DNA from: Planctomycetota bacterium
Lineage (GTDB): Bacteria; Planctomycetota; UBA1135; UBA2386
Assembly: GCA_020849665.1 (NCBI GenBank)
Contig: JADLFX010000060.1
Span: 62,001-126,000 of the forward strand
Direction of reading: 5' to 3'
DNA length: 64,000 bases
Part shown: positions 43,191-51,966 of the stretch, piece after piece
How the letters are laid out: the number at the start of each line of letters is the position of its first letter
Position numbering within the stretch: position 1 is the stretch's first letter
Position numbers and translations under genes: made by a program
The notes under the pieces: generated by a model
What the model was told of the DNA's origin: nothing
The model's database searches: none
Seen by the model: only the letters and a program-made list of their open reading frames with translations

Positions 43191-45143
43191 ATGACGCGCA
43201 TTCCCTGTTCCACACCTCGGCCGTCGGCCTGGCGTACCGGCACCCGCCGGTTGGCACCTGTGATCTTCGCGGGCCTGTTCGCGTTCCTGACCGCGTGCGG
43301 CAGCGGCGGTTCTGCTGCCGGCGGCGCCGGCGGCGGTGGCGGCGGTGGTGGCGGTGGTGGTGGCGGTGGCGGCGGTGGCGGCACCGGCCTGAGCCCGGTG
43401 ATCACCGCGAACCGCCTGAGCGGCGTGGCGCCTCTCTACGTGTTCGTGGACGCGATGGCGACCTCTGGCGTCGCCAGACTCCATGACGCCCGCTTCGACT
43501 GGGACTTCGGCGACCCCCAGGGTCCGCTGGCCCGCTGGAACACCCACTCCGGGTTCGTGGGCGCCTACGTCTACGAGAACCCGGGCACGTACACGATCAC
43601 GCTGAGGGTGCAGGATCCTTCGGGCAAGGGCGGCACGACCACCGCCGAGGTGCAGGTCGCGCCGTTCACCGGCACCACGCTCTATGCCTCCAGCTCGCAG
43701 GGCAACGACGCCAACGACGGCACGAGCGAGGCCAGGGCGGTGCGCACCTACGACCGTGCGATCCAGCTCCTGTCCACGCGGCTGAGCACGCGCGGCACGG
43801 CGTCGGTCCGCCTGCTCTTCCGCCGCTCGGACACGTTCTCCTCGTCGACCAAGTACGAGTTCCCGTTCGCCGTGCAGGGCCAGCCGATCCTGCTGGGTGC
43901 CTACGGCAGCGGGCCCAAGCCCATCATCCAGTGGAACGGTCCGGCCGAGATGTACTACGGCGGCGAGGTGAAGGGCCTGCGCTTCGTCGACCTCGACATC
44001 CGCGGCAACTACGACTTCCAGAACCAGTCCGGCACCGCCAACAGCTTCTTCAGCGCCGTGGACTGCAGCGACTGGCTCTACCTGCGCTGCAGCTACTCCA
44101 AGATGTGGGTGGGGATCGGCGCGAGTCCGTTCGTGAAGACGGTCGAGGACATCGCGCTCTTCGAGTGCACGGTGACCGAGTGTCAGGACCATCTGGTCTA
44201 CACGGGCGGCCACCGGTTCGCGTTGGTGGGCAACGACCTGCAACGCACCCGCAACTCGCATGCGACGCGCCTGTGGCAGATCGTGAAGGGCGTGGTCCGG
44301 GGCAACACCATCTGGGACGCCGGCTACGGCAACAACCCGAACCGGCAGATCCTGAAGATCCACTCCCTGACCAACGAGCCGACGCGCGACTTCCAGGTGT
44401 GCGAGAACTCGTTCCGCGGCCAAGCGTGGTCGGTGTGCATCGCGCCCAAGGACCGGTACTCCACGGACGTGCTCGTGAACGGCATCGTGGAGCGCAACCT
44501 CTTCCTTGAGGACGTGGCGTCGCAGGACCAGACCCAGGTCATGCTGATGTTCTGCGCCCGGCAGATGACGGTGCGCAACAACGTGTTCCGGATGGGCACG
44601 CGCAGCCCCTGGACCACCGCGGTGTGGGTGTGGGAGTACGGCAACGGCGTGCCCACGCCGGACGACATCTCGATCTACGGCAACACGGCCGCGCACATGC
44701 CGAACGCGTCGTTCACCGACACCCAGTTCCTGCTGATCGAGGCGCCCAACGGCTCCAACATCCGCTGCTGGAACAACGTGCTCTACGCGCCGAACTCGTC
44801 CAGTTCGACCACGGCGTTCCTGGGCATCACGCCCGGCTTCCGCCTGGACCAGCTGACCGAGAGCAACAACCTCTTCTACGGCCCGCGCGTCAGCAACTAC
44901 GTCGCGGAGAAGGGCGGCGGCACCCGCACCTGGACCCTGGCGCAGTGGAGCGCGCTGGGCAAGGGCGTGGACAGCCTCCTCTCGGATCCGCGCCTGGTCG
45001 CGCCGCCCACCGACCTGCGGCCGAGCGCGCAGAGTCCGTTCCTGCAGTCGGGAGTGCTGATCCCCGGCCTCTGGGACGACTACCTCGGCGTGGGCCGCTC
45101 GCGCACCGCGAACCCGGCGATGGGCGCGTACGCGACCCCATGA
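43191..45143 (+). CDS. Secreted PKD/beta-helix lipoprotein, copy 2, with an 18-Gly run
   Basis: A 650-residue lipoprotein (LTACGSG lipobox) whose signal is followed by a poly-glycine spacer of 18 residues (43329-43382), then the same PKD-like and beta-helix domains as the gene at 32317. About 270 central residues (from GLRFVDLDIRG to LFYGPR) differ at only about a dozen sites. The N-terminus, PKD domain and last 70 residues differ much more. In a 100-nt stretch compared by eye (44273-44372) only one base differs from copy 1. The function is unknown; polysaccharide binding or cleavage is possible. Confidence 0.82.
   Translation: MTRIPCSTPRPSAWRTGTRRLAPVIFAGLFAFLTACGSGGSAAGGAGGGGGGGGGGGGGGGGGGTGLSPVITANRLSGVAPLYVFVDAMATSGVARLHDARFDWDFGDPQGPLARWNTHSGFVGAYVYENPGTYTITLRVQDPSGKGGTTTAEVQVAPFTGTTLYASSSQGNDANDGTSEARAVRTYDRAIQLLSTRLSTRGTASVRLLFRRSDTFSSSTKYEFPFAVQGQPILLGAYGSGPKPIIQWNGPAEMYYGGEVKGLRFVDLDIRGNYDFQNQSGTANSFFSAVDCSDWLYLRCSYSKMWVGIGASPFVKTVEDIALFECTVTECQDHLVYTGGHRFALVGNDLQRTRNSHATRLWQIVKGVVRGNTIWDAGYGNNPNRQILKIHSLTNEPTRDFQVCENSFRGQAWSVCIAPKDRYSTDVLVNGIVERNLFLEDVASQDQTQVMLMFCARQMTVRNNVFRMGTRSPWTTAVWVWEYGNGVPTPDDISIYGNTAAHMPNASFTDTQFLLIEAPNGSNIRCWNNVLYAPNSSSSTTAFLGITPGFRLDQLTESNNLFYGPRVSNYVAEKGGGTRTWTLAQWSALGKGVDSLLSDPRLVAPPTDLRPSAQSPFLQSGVLIPGLWDDYLGVGRSRTANPAMGAYATP
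43329..43382 (+). repeat. GGC/GGT trinucleotide tract encoding 18 glycines
   Basis: Eighteen consecutive Gly codons, all GGC or GGT, lie just after the lipid-attachment Cys of beta-helix copy 2. It serves as a flexible tether and is a likely slippage hotspot. Copy 1 has a Pro/Ala linker in the same place. Confidence 0.9.
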
Positions 45144-45157
45144 GCTGAGTCGATCGC

Positions 45158-45175
45158 ACCCGGCGCACGCCGGGT
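45158..45175. terminator. Hairpin after beta-helix copy 2
   Basis: ACCCGGC and GCCGGGT form a short GC stem 15 nt after the stop codon. No U-tract is present. Confidence 0.35.
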
Positions 45176-45182
45176 CCCACGA

Positions 45183-45215
45183 GCGGGCGCGCGGGGGCGG
45201 ACCTCGCGCGCCCGC
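45183..45215. terminator. Long GC hairpin in the convergent gap
   Basis: GCGGGCGCGCG (45183-45193) and CGCGCGCCCGC (45205-45215) form a perfect 11-bp stem with an 11-nt loop between beta-helix copy 2 (+) and the glycosyltransferase (-). It is probably bidirectional. Confidence 0.45.
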
Positions 45216-45243
45216 CGTGCGTACCGGGGCGCCGGGCCCGGCC

Positions 45244-46476
45244 TCAGCCGGTGACTGCGCATGCGGCACGGATGTGGGCCGCCAGCTTCGCGGCCTCGCG
45301 GCGCACGTCGTGCATCTCCTCCACCAGGGCGCGCCCGCGCGCGCCCATCGCGGTGAGCCGCACCGGGTCGGTGCCGAGCACCCGTTCCAGGACCGCGGCC
45401 AGCTCCTCGGCGCTGCCCGCGGTCACGAGCCACCCGCTCTCCCCATCGCGCACCAGCTCGGGGATGCCCGCGATCCGCGTGGCCACCACCGGCCGACCGC
45501 GCGCGAATGCCTCCATCAGCACGACCGGCAGTCCCTCGGCGAAGCTGGACATGACCAGGGCGCGGGAACGGTCGATCTGCTCCCGCGTGGCGTCGCCGGC
45601 CTGCCAGCCGAGCAGACGGACGCGGGTTCCGAGCCCGGCGGCGGCGATCCGCGCCTCCAGCTCGGGGCGCAGGGGGCCCTCACCCACGATCGCCAGCTCG
45701 AACGCGATGCCGCGGGCGGCCAGCATCCCGGCCGCCTCGAGGAGGACGGGCAGGCCCTTCGCCGCCGCCAGGCGGCCGACCCAGCACAGCTTCGGGCTCG
45801 CGGGCACGTCCGAGGGCGGGGCGCCCAGGAACCCGCGGTCGACCCCGCAGCGCACGACGTGGATCCTGCTCCAGTCCTCGGTGCGGCTCCAGCGGCACAG
45901 CTGGCTGCGCCCGAACGTGCTGATCGCCACGGCGAAGCGCGCGTGGCGGACCTTCTCGCCCAGCGAGAGGGCCGCCGGCCGGTCGAACTCGTCCGGGCCG
46001 TGCACGGTCATGCTGTAGCCGGGCCCGCCGAGTCGGGCGCAGAGCAGCGCCACCGCCGCGGAGTTGGTGCCGAAGTGCGCATGCACGTGTTCGACGCCTT
46101 GGCGCGATAGCCAGCCGCGCAGGAGGCACGCCTCCAGGAGGTAGGCGGCATGCGCCAGGAGACCGCGTGGCGACTGGCGGGCCAGCCGCCACGCCGTCAC
46201 GGCGGCACGCAGGAACCGCCCGGGCCGCGTGCAGAGGTCGCGGAGTCCGGCGCCGAGGAGCGCCGCGAGCCCAGCCTCCAGGACGCAGTGGGTGCGCTCC
46301 CGCTCGGCGAGGTCCTCGGCGTCGACCAGCCGGGCCGCCCGCCGGATCGTGAAGCGGAGCACCGGCAGCCCTTGGGACTCGAGCGCCTGGATCTCGCGGC
46401 GGATGAAGGTGTGGCTGGGGCTCGGGTACTGGTTCACCAGGTACGCGAGCCGCGGGCCTGAGACGGGGCTGGTCAC
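45244..46476 (-). CDS. Family 4 glycosyltransferase
   Basis: A 410-residue GT-B glycosyltransferase. The N-terminus reads LAYLVNQYPSPSHTFIRREI, seen in exopolysaccharide colanic-acid-type enzymes. VHAHFGTNSAAVALL and the C-terminal CWVGRLAAAKGLPVLLEAA, LAIVGEGPLRPELE, VRLLGWQ and SFAEGLPVVLMEAFARGRPVV are classic GT4 motifs. The start is GTG at 46476, 9 nt after a -10-like TACCAT. It is the third glycosyltransferase in the window but none are clustered together. The sugar substrates are unknown. Confidence 0.9.
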   Translation of the reverse strand: MTSPVSGPRLAYLVNQYPSPSHTFIRREIQALESQGLPVLRFTIRRAARLVDAEDLAERERTHCVLEAGLAALLGAGLRDLCTRPGRFLRAAVTAWRLARQSPRGLLAHAAYLLEACLLRGWLSRQGVEHVHAHFGTNSAAVALLCARLGGPGYSMTVHGPDEFDRPAALSLGEKVRHARFAVAISTFGRSQLCRWSRTEDWSRIHVVRCGVDRGFLGAPPSDVPASPKLCWVGRLAAAKGLPVLLEAAGMLAARGIAFELAIVGEGPLRPELEARIAAAGLGTRVRLLGWQAGDATREQIDRSRALVMSSFAEGLPVVLMEAFARGRPVVATRIAGIPELVRDGESGWLVTAGSAEELAAVLERVLGTDPVRLTAMGARGRALVEEMHDVRREAAKLAAHIRAACAVTG

Positions 46477-46485
46477 GTCGGGCGG

Positions 46486-46491
46486 ATGGTA
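46486..46491 (-). promoter_or_regulatory. -10-like element for a leaderless glycosyltransferase transcript
   Basis: Minus-strand TACCAT ends 9 nt before the GTG start at 46476. No Shine-Dalgarno sequence is present. Confidence 0.35.
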
Positions 46492-46534
46492 GCTGCGGGT
46501 CGTGCGGCGATCCCGGTTCCTGCCGCGCCCCGGC

Positions 46535-47059
46535 TCACGCGGGAGCCAGCGCGCGGATCGCCGCTTCGAGCGCCGCCTCCAGCGCCTGGTTGGCGCCGCG
46601 GCAGGCCTCGAGCACCTCGCGCGAGTGCTGCACGTAGCCGGCGCGCTTGGTCTCGCTGAAGCCGTTCATGTCGGTCAGGTTGTCGAGCCGGTCGGCGAGC
46701 TTGATCGCCTTGGCCTCGACTCCGGCGTGGCGGATCCGCTCGTTGGCCTCGCGGCGCCGTTCCCGCTTGGGCAGCCTCGTGTCGCCCGAGAGCGCGCTGA
46801 CCAGGTCCGCGACCCGCTCGCCGAAGCGGCGCGCGAGGGTCTCGTACTCGCAGTCGGTGTCCTCGATCAGGTCGTGCAGGAGCGCGGCGATCAGAACGTC
46901 GTGGTCCTGGACGCCGCCGATGGTGCGCAGGCTCTCGGCAACGCGCAGCGGGTGCGCGATGTACGGCGAGCCGTCGGCGCGGGTCTGATGGTGGTGCTTC
47001 TGCATCGCGAAGAGCACCGCGTCCACGTAGCGGCGATGGGGTTGCTGGAGGCTGGTCAT
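46535..47059 (-). CDS. HD-domain hydrolase, SpoT/MESH1-like
   Basis: A 174-residue single-domain HD hydrolase that resembles the (p)ppGpp hydrolase half of SpoT/RelA. The segments RYVDAVLFAMQKHHHQTRADGSPYIAHPLRVAE-like start, L61-HDLIED and ADRLDNL give the metal-binding H, HD and D residues (H36, H62, D63, and the D in ADRLDN). No synthetase, TGS or ACT domains are present, so it is a small alarmone hydrolase. The ATG at 47059 is the Met before the conserved region. Confidence 0.82.
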   Translation of the reverse strand: MTSLQQPHRRYVDAVLFAMQKHHHQTRADGSPYIAHPLRVAESLRTIGGVQDHDVLIAALLHDLIEDTDCEYETLARRFGERVADLVSALSGDTRLPKRERRREANERIRHAGVEAKAIKLADRLDNLTDMNGFSETKRAGYVQHSREVLEACRGANQALEAALEAAIRALAPA

Positions 47060-47078
47060 GGAACGCAGGAGGCGCCTT

Positions 47079-48155
47079 TCATACCCGATCGCCGTCCAGG
47101 CGCAGGCCCGTGACCGGGTCGAAGGCGTGCAGGGACTCGGCGGCGAACGCGAACCCGGCTTCGTGGCCGGCGAGTCCGGGCGCATGACCGCGAGCCCACG
47201 CCACGACGGTCTCGGACCCGCACTGGACCCTGGCCAGCGTCTCGTGGCCGAGGGCCTCGACGGCCAGGACCGCGGCGCGCACGCGCAGGCCTTCGCCGCC
47301 CAGCACGAGGTCCTGCGGCCGCAGGCCCAGCACCAGCTCGCCCTCGCGGCGCGGCACGGCGACCTCGATTCCCAGGCAGCGTGCGCGACCGCCGCGCGCG
47401 ACCACGCGCAGCAGGTTCATCGGCGGCGAGCCGAGGAAGCCGGCCACGAAGAGGTTGGCGGGTCGCGCGTAGATCTCCGCCGGCGTGCCGTACTGCTGCA
47501 GGCGGCCCCGGTCGAGCACGGCGATCCGCTCGCCGAGCACCATCGCCTCGGCCTGATCGTGGGTCACGTAGAGCATGGTGGTGCCGAGCCTCCGGTGCAG
47601 CGCCTGGATCGTGCCGCGCAGCTCGACCCGCAGCCGGGCGTCCAGGTTGGACAGGGGCTCGTCGAAGAGGAACGCCTTGGGCTCGCGCACCAGCGCGCGG
47701 GCCAGGGCCACCCGCTGCTGCTGGCCGCCGCTCAGGTGGCGCGGCCGCCGTCCCAGCAGATCACCGAGCCCCAGCTCTGCGGCGACCTCCCGCACCCGCT
47801 GCTGGCGGGCGCCACGGCGCAGGCCCCGCATCCGCAGGGGGAACGCGATGTTCTCCTCGACGGTCATGTGCGGATAGAGGGCGTAGTTCTGGAACACGAA
47901 CGCCACGTCGCGGGCGCGCGGGTCGACGTCGTTCATCACCCTGCCGGCGAAGCGGATCGTCCCCGCGTCGATGGCCTCCAGGCCGGCGATACAGCGCAGG
48001 GTCGTGGACTTGCCGCACCCGGAGGGCCCGAGGAGCACGCAGAGCCGGCCGTCCTGGATCTCGAGGCTGAGGTCGTCGATCGCGGCGCGATCCCCGCCGA
48101 AGCGCCGCGTGACATGGTCCAGCTCGATCCGCACCAGGGGCCAGGATACGGGCAC
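47079..48155 (-). CDS. MalK/UgpC-type ABC transporter ATPase, orphan
   Basis: A 358-residue ABC ATPase of the sugar-importer class. Walker A is G43-PSGCGK-S50. FQNYALYPHMTVEENI, the signature LSGGQQQRVALARAL, Walker B FLFDEPLSNLDARLR and YVTHDQAEAM follow, as does a C-terminal TOBE-type domain with LGLRPQDL. The start GTG at 48155 has a strong GGGAGG 5 nt upstream; a GTG at 48134 is the alternative. No permease or binding-protein genes are next to it, so it probably serves transporters encoded elsewhere. Confidence 0.9.
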   Translation of the reverse strand: MPVSWPLVRIELDHVTRRFGGDRAAIDDLSLEIQDGRLCVLLGPSGCGKSTTLRCIAGLEAIDAGTIRFAGRVMNDVDPRARDVAFVFQNYALYPHMTVEENIAFPLRMRGLRRGARQQRVREVAAELGLGDLLGRRPRHLSGGQQQRVALARALVREPKAFLFDEPLSNLDARLRVELRGTIQALHRRLGTTMLYVTHDQAEAMVLGERIAVLDRGRLQQYGTPAEIYARPANLFVAGFLGSPPMNLLRVVARGGRARCLGIEVAVPRREGELVLGLRPQDLVLGGEGLRVRAAVLAVEALGHETLARVQCGSETVVAWARGHAPGLAGHEAGFAFAAESLHAFDPVTGLRLDGDRV

Positions 48156-48281
48156 GGTGGCCTCCCGGCGCCCGGTCCAATGCCGCGCCAGGCCTGCGGT
48201 GGGCTGTCCCCGCCCGGGTTTCCGAATAGGCTCTGGCCTGCCCGTAACGGGCCCGGCCTTTCCAGCGGCCACACACTCGCC

Positions 48282-51200
48282 ATGCGCTCCTCGGGAACCC
48301 CCCTGATCGTCGCCTTCGTGCTGCTCCTGGCAGGCCTCGGTGCCTGGTACTTCCTCGGCACCAAGGATCCCGCCGTCGACCCGCTGCCGGTGGCCGCGAG
48401 CCAGGCGCCGGCGGAGACCCAGCCTCTCGCCCTGCAGGCGGCCGGCGCCACGGCACGCGAGGCGACGGGCGAGCCGGCGCGGCCGCGCACGGCTCTGGAG
48501 CGCACCGAGCGGGGCGATCTGGACGCGGAGTTCTCCAAGCTCATGGCCGGGTTCCGCGGCCGCGTGGTGACGGGGAAGGGGCAGGCCGCCGCGCAGTGCA
48601 AGGTGAAGCTCTATCGCGGCGATCCGGAGATGGTGCTCGCGGACCTGGCGCTGGTCGCCGAGGGGGGCGTGAACGAGCCCAAGGTCGATGCCGGGGAGGC
48701 GACCACGGACGAGGAGGGGCGCTTCGAGATCCTGGGCACGTGGCCGCGATCGTTCCATCTGCTGATGGCCGACGCCGGAGGCGAGAACCCCACGCCCCGC
48801 GTGGTCGAGCAGATCCCCGGACCGGGTGAGATCGTCGACCTCGGCGACATCGCCCTGCGCGACGGGGCGGTCGTCACCGGACTCGTCGTCGATCGCGACG
48901 GGAATCCCCTCGCCGGAGCGCTGGTGCGCGCGCTCGACATCCCGGGCGCGCTGGTCGGTCCGGTCCCGATCGACCGCTTCGATCCGAGCGGCGCCCTGGT
49001 CGTGCGCGAGGGCTCCAAGACCCTGGTCATGCAGATGCCGCCCTATGCCAAGCGGCTCTGGGACGAGCTGCCGATCCCGCGCACGCTGAGCGGGACCGAT
49101 GGCCGGTTCCGCCTGACCGGCGTGCCCGAGGGCACGGTGATGTTCGCGGTGAACGCGCGGGACCACGCCACGTACCTGCAGCCGGCGCTGAAGCTCAAGG
49201 CCGGGCAGACCCGCGACCTGGGCACGGTCCGGATGCGCGAGGGCGAGACCATCGTGGGGCGGGTCGTCGACACCGAGGGCAAGCCGGTGGCAGGGGCCGA
49301 GGTGATGGTCGGGCCGCGCAGCATGATGATCCCGGTCGACTTCATGATCCCGGTGGGCCGCAGCGACGCCGATGGGCGCTTCCAGATGCTCGGCTTCCCC
49401 AGCGGACAGGTGTCCGGCATCGCGCGGCGGGACGGCGAGGCGTGGACCGTCACGGAGCCCAAGCCGACGGCCGGGGAGCTGGTGATCCAGCTGCCGAGCA
49501 CGCACACGCTCACGCTGACCGTGCGCGCCAAGGGCGGCGCGAAGGTCGGGGACCTGCGCCTCTCCCTGGTGCAGAGCGACGACGAGAGCCGGGGCGGAGC
49601 CGCGGTGTTCGGGGTCGGGACGCCGATCGCGATCGACGCGCGCCGGAAGACCCTCGACGACGGGCGCATCCAGATCGAGCGGCTGGTCCCGGCCTTCTAC
49701 GTGGTCCGTTGTCGCGCCGCCGGATTCGTCCCCGAGGACGTCGTGGTGCGCGTGGACAAGGACACGACCAAGGAGATCGAACTGGATCCCGAGCGGCGCA
49801 TCCAGCTGACCGTCGTGCGCGCGCCGAGCGGCAAGCCCGGGGCGCGCGCCGCCGTGTACGTGGAGGGCGGGGTGGGCGACGGGATGCCGGTGCGGGCCGG
49901 CACCACCGATGCCGCCGGGCAGCTCCTGCTCCCCATCGACCCTTCGCGCACACGCACGGACGTGTCGGCCTCGCACCCGGCGTTCGGCGTCTACCACGGC
50001 AAGGTCGACGCCAAGACCGAGGCGCTCACGATCACCATGTCGGAGCCGGGTTCGGTCGAGGGCGTGCTCACCGAGGACGGGCGCGAGCCGACGCCCGGCA
50101 AGTGGACCGTCGCGGTGAGCCCGCGCGGCGGCATGCAGAACGGCGCCATCCCGGTGCTGCCCGCCCTGGCCACGCCGGACGCCAAGGGACGGTTCCGGCT
50201 CACCGGTCTGCGTCCGGGGAGCTACCGGGCCGAGGTGATCGAGTCGCTCAAGGTGCTGACCTCGTTCTCGTCGCTGATGAGTTTCGGCCGCGCGTCGTAC
50301 TTCATGTCCGACCGGCAGCGCGTCGAGTTCGAGATCCGCTCCGGCGAGATCGCCTCGGTGCAGCTCGACGCGACCAAGCGGATGGAAGCGGCTCCGGACA
50401 AGGGGGCGCGGCTCTTCGGCACGGCCACCATCAACGGCGCGCCGGCGCAGGGCTTCGTGCTCACCGGCTGGGCCGACCGGCGCGTGGTGGCGCAGGTCGA
50501 CGCCGCGGGCCGCTTCGACTGCGGGATCGTGGCTGCCGGATCGCACCACTTCCAACTGCAGGACGCCAACGAGCGCGAGCCCTGGGGCAGCTCGCTCTGG
50601 TCGAGGAACGTCGAGATCAAGGTGGGCGAGGACCAGGAGCTGGAGATCGCCATCGTGACCGGTGCGGCCAGCGGCACCGTGTGGCTCCCCGACGGGACCC
50701 CGGGCCGGGGCATGATGGTCTCGGCCAGCGGCTCGCAGCCGCCGAGAGACCCCAAGGACCCCAAGGCGCAGGCGCGGCAGTCCTTCGTCAACCTCCGCAC
50801 GCAGACCGACGAGAACGGCCGCTTCGAATTCCAGCGGCTGCCCGTCGGCGCCTACAGCTTCAGCGCCCATGGCGAGTCCGCCCGGGGCAACAGCGGCGGC
50901 GTGACCATCGAGGCGGGCGGGATCGCCAGCGTGGAGATCAAGGTCGCGCGCACGTTCCGGGTGCGCGGCAAGGTCGACATGACGGCCCTGGGCGGCAAGC
51001 GGAAGGGCTGGGTGAACCTCAACTGGACGCGCACCGAGAGCGGCTCGCGCCACAGCCAGGGTGCCGGCCTGCGCGACGACGGCACCTTCGACATGCAGGG
51101 CCTGGCGGCCGGGACCTACGAGGTCGAGCTCCGCGTGTGGGAGGAAGTCGTGCAGGAGTCCGGCGGCAGCCGGTGGAAGGAGAGCGACACGTACTGGAAG

Positions 51201-51293
51201 CACGACGGCACCTTCCTGATCCGCGACAAGGATCTGGACGACGTGCTGATCGTCCCCAGGGTCGCCGAGAATCCGCGGAAGCCCCCCCGCTGA
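48282..51293 (+). CDS. Large membrane-anchored carboxypeptidase-regulatory-like repeat protein
   Basis: A 1003-residue protein with one N-terminal membrane segment (residues 8-24, PLIVAFVLLLAGLGAWYF), a low-complexity Pro/Ala linker, then about eight beta-sandwich repeats of the carboxypeptidase-regulatory or Cna-B type. Recurrent cores read like VTGLVVDRDGNPLAGALV, IVGRVVDTEGKPVAGAEV and DENGRFEFQRLPVGAYSFS. There is no catalytic motif. It probably projects outside the cytoplasmic membrane as a scaffold. The short final segment is charged, with no C-terminal sorting signal. The start ATG is 126 bp from the divergent ABC ATPase start. Confidence 0.8.
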   Translation: MRSSGTPLIVAFVLLLAGLGAWYFLGTKDPAVDPLPVAASQAPAETQPLALQAAGATAREATGEPARPRTALERTERGDLDAEFSKLMAGFRGRVVTGKGQAAAQCKVKLYRGDPEMVLADLALVAEGGVNEPKVDAGEATTDEEGRFEILGTWPRSFHLLMADAGGENPTPRVVEQIPGPGEIVDLGDIALRDGAVVTGLVVDRDGNPLAGALVRALDIPGALVGPVPIDRFDPSGALVVREGSKTLVMQMPPYAKRLWDELPIPRTLSGTDGRFRLTGVPEGTVMFAVNARDHATYLQPALKLKAGQTRDLGTVRMREGETIVGRVVDTEGKPVAGAEVMVGPRSMMIPVDFMIPVGRSDADGRFQMLGFPSGQVSGIARRDGEAWTVTEPKPTAGELVIQLPSTHTLTLTVRAKGGAKVGDLRLSLVQSDDESRGGAAVFGVGTPIAIDARRKTLDDGRIQIERLVPAFYVVRCRAAGFVPEDVVVRVDKDTTKEIELDPERRIQLTVVRAPSGKPGARAAVYVEGGVGDGMPVRAGTTDAAGQLLLPIDPSRTRTDVSASHPAFGVYHGKVDAKTEALTITMSEPGSVEGVLTEDGREPTPGKWTVAVSPRGGMQNGAIPVLPALATPDAKGRFRLTGLRPGSYRAEVIESLKVLTSFSSLMSFGRASYFMSDRQRVEFEIRSGEIASVQLDATKRMEAAPDKGARLFGTATINGAPAQGFVLTGWADRRVVAQVDAAGRFDCGIVAAGSHHFQLQDANEREPWGSSLWSRNVEIKVGEDQELEIAIVTGAASGTVWLPDGTPGRGMMVSASGSQPPRDPKDPKAQARQSFVNLRTQTDENGRFEFQRLPVGAYSFSAHGESARGNSGGVTIEAGGIASVEIKVARTFRVRGKVDMTALGGKRKGWVNLNWTRTESGSRHSQGAGLRDDGTFDMQGLAAGTYEVELRVWEEVVQESGGSRWKESDTYWKHDGTFLIRDKDLDDVLIVPRVAENPRKPPR

Positions 51294-51297
51294 GGCG

Positions 51298-51822
51298 TCA
51301 CTCCAGGTGCTTGCGGAGCGCCCGCGCGAACTTGTGCGGGAGCGCGAAGAGCAGCTCGCCGAGCATCCCCTGCGGCTCCTCGACCTCGACCGCGACCAGC
51401 ATGCCCTTGCGCAGCGGGATCGCGGCATGGTCGCCGCCGGTCACGAGCAGCCCCAGAAGCCGGCCCAGGTGGGGCTCGTGGCCGACCAGGACGAACGGCC
51501 CCGCCGCGGCGTCGCCCAGGAGTTCGCCGCGCAGGAGATCCAACGCCTGATGGGGATCGGCCTCGGGCGTGAGCACCTTCAGCTCCTCGATGCCGGGCTC
51601 GAGCTCGAGCGACTCGCGCAGGATCTGGGCGGTCTCCAGCGCGCGCAGATAGGGCGAGCTCAGCAGGCGCGCGGGCGGCTCGCGCATCGCCAGCCGGAAC
51701 GCGGGCATCGACTCGCGCAACCGCTCATGGCCTTCCTTGGTCAGGCGGCGCAGGCGGTCTTCCCTGGGCCCCGACGGGCCGAGGTCCTCGGCGACCCCGT
51801 GGCGAAGCAGATAGACCAGCAC
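51298..51822 (-). CDS. sixA: SixA-type phosphohistidine phosphatase
   Basis: A 174-residue histidine phosphatase superfamily enzyme that would remove phosphate from phosphohistidine proteins. The catalytic R7-H8-G9 motif lies at the N-terminus (LVYLLRHG). LLSSPYLRALETAQIL and VLVGHEPHLGRLLGLL provide the other conserved Arg and His. The start is GTG at 51822, 6 nt after a TATCGT element. It is downstream of rpiA on the same strand but separated by 144 bp containing a hairpin region. Confidence 0.9.
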   Translation of the reverse strand: MLVYLLRHGVAEDLGPSGPREDRLRRLTKEGHERLRESMPAFRLAMREPPARLLSSPYLRALETAQILRESLELEPGIEELKVLTPEADPHQALDLLRGELLGDAAAGPFVLVGHEPHLGRLLGLLVTGGDHAAIPLRKGMLVAVEVEEPQGMLGELLFALPHKFARALRKHLE

Positions 51823-51828
51823 ATCCGG

Positions 51829-51834
51829 ACGATA
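51829..51834 (-). promoter_or_regulatory. -10-like element for a leaderless sixA transcript
   Basis: Minus-strand TATCGT ends 6 nt before the GTG at 51822, so the predicted start of transcription coincides with the start codon. Confidence 0.4.
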
Positions 51835-51860
51835 GCCGGTCGGGTCGGGCGAGGAAGTGC

Positions 51861-51927
51861 GCCGCGGCGGCGGAGTGTTGCGTGGGAGTCAAGTCGAGAC
51901 CGGAACCGCCGCCGCGGCCACAACACT
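51861..51927 (-). repeat. Two mutually exclusive inverted repeats between rpiA and sixA
   Basis: GCCGCGGCGGCGG (51861-51873) pairs perfectly with 51906-51918. AGTGTTG (51874-51880) pairs with CAACACT (51921-51927). The two pairings interleave, and the 0-2 nt linkers make a simple pseudoknot unlikely, so they compete. It lies 27 nt upstream of the sixA -10-like element and 40 nt after rpiA. Confidence 0.45.
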
Positions 51928-51966
51928 ACGCGGGCACGAAGGTGCGAGGCTCGGCTTTGTCCCGGC

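Noticed and set aside
43329-43382. Short regular repeats considered as a CRISPR-like array
   Set aside because: It is a Gly-codon tract inside a gene with no spacers.
47079-51428. A 1449-codon minus-strand frame suggesting a giant fusion with the ABC ATPase
   Set aside because: Only codons up to 48155 encode the ATPase; upstream sequence is antisense to the carboxypeptidase-regulatory gene and a Shine-Dalgarno marks the ATPase start.
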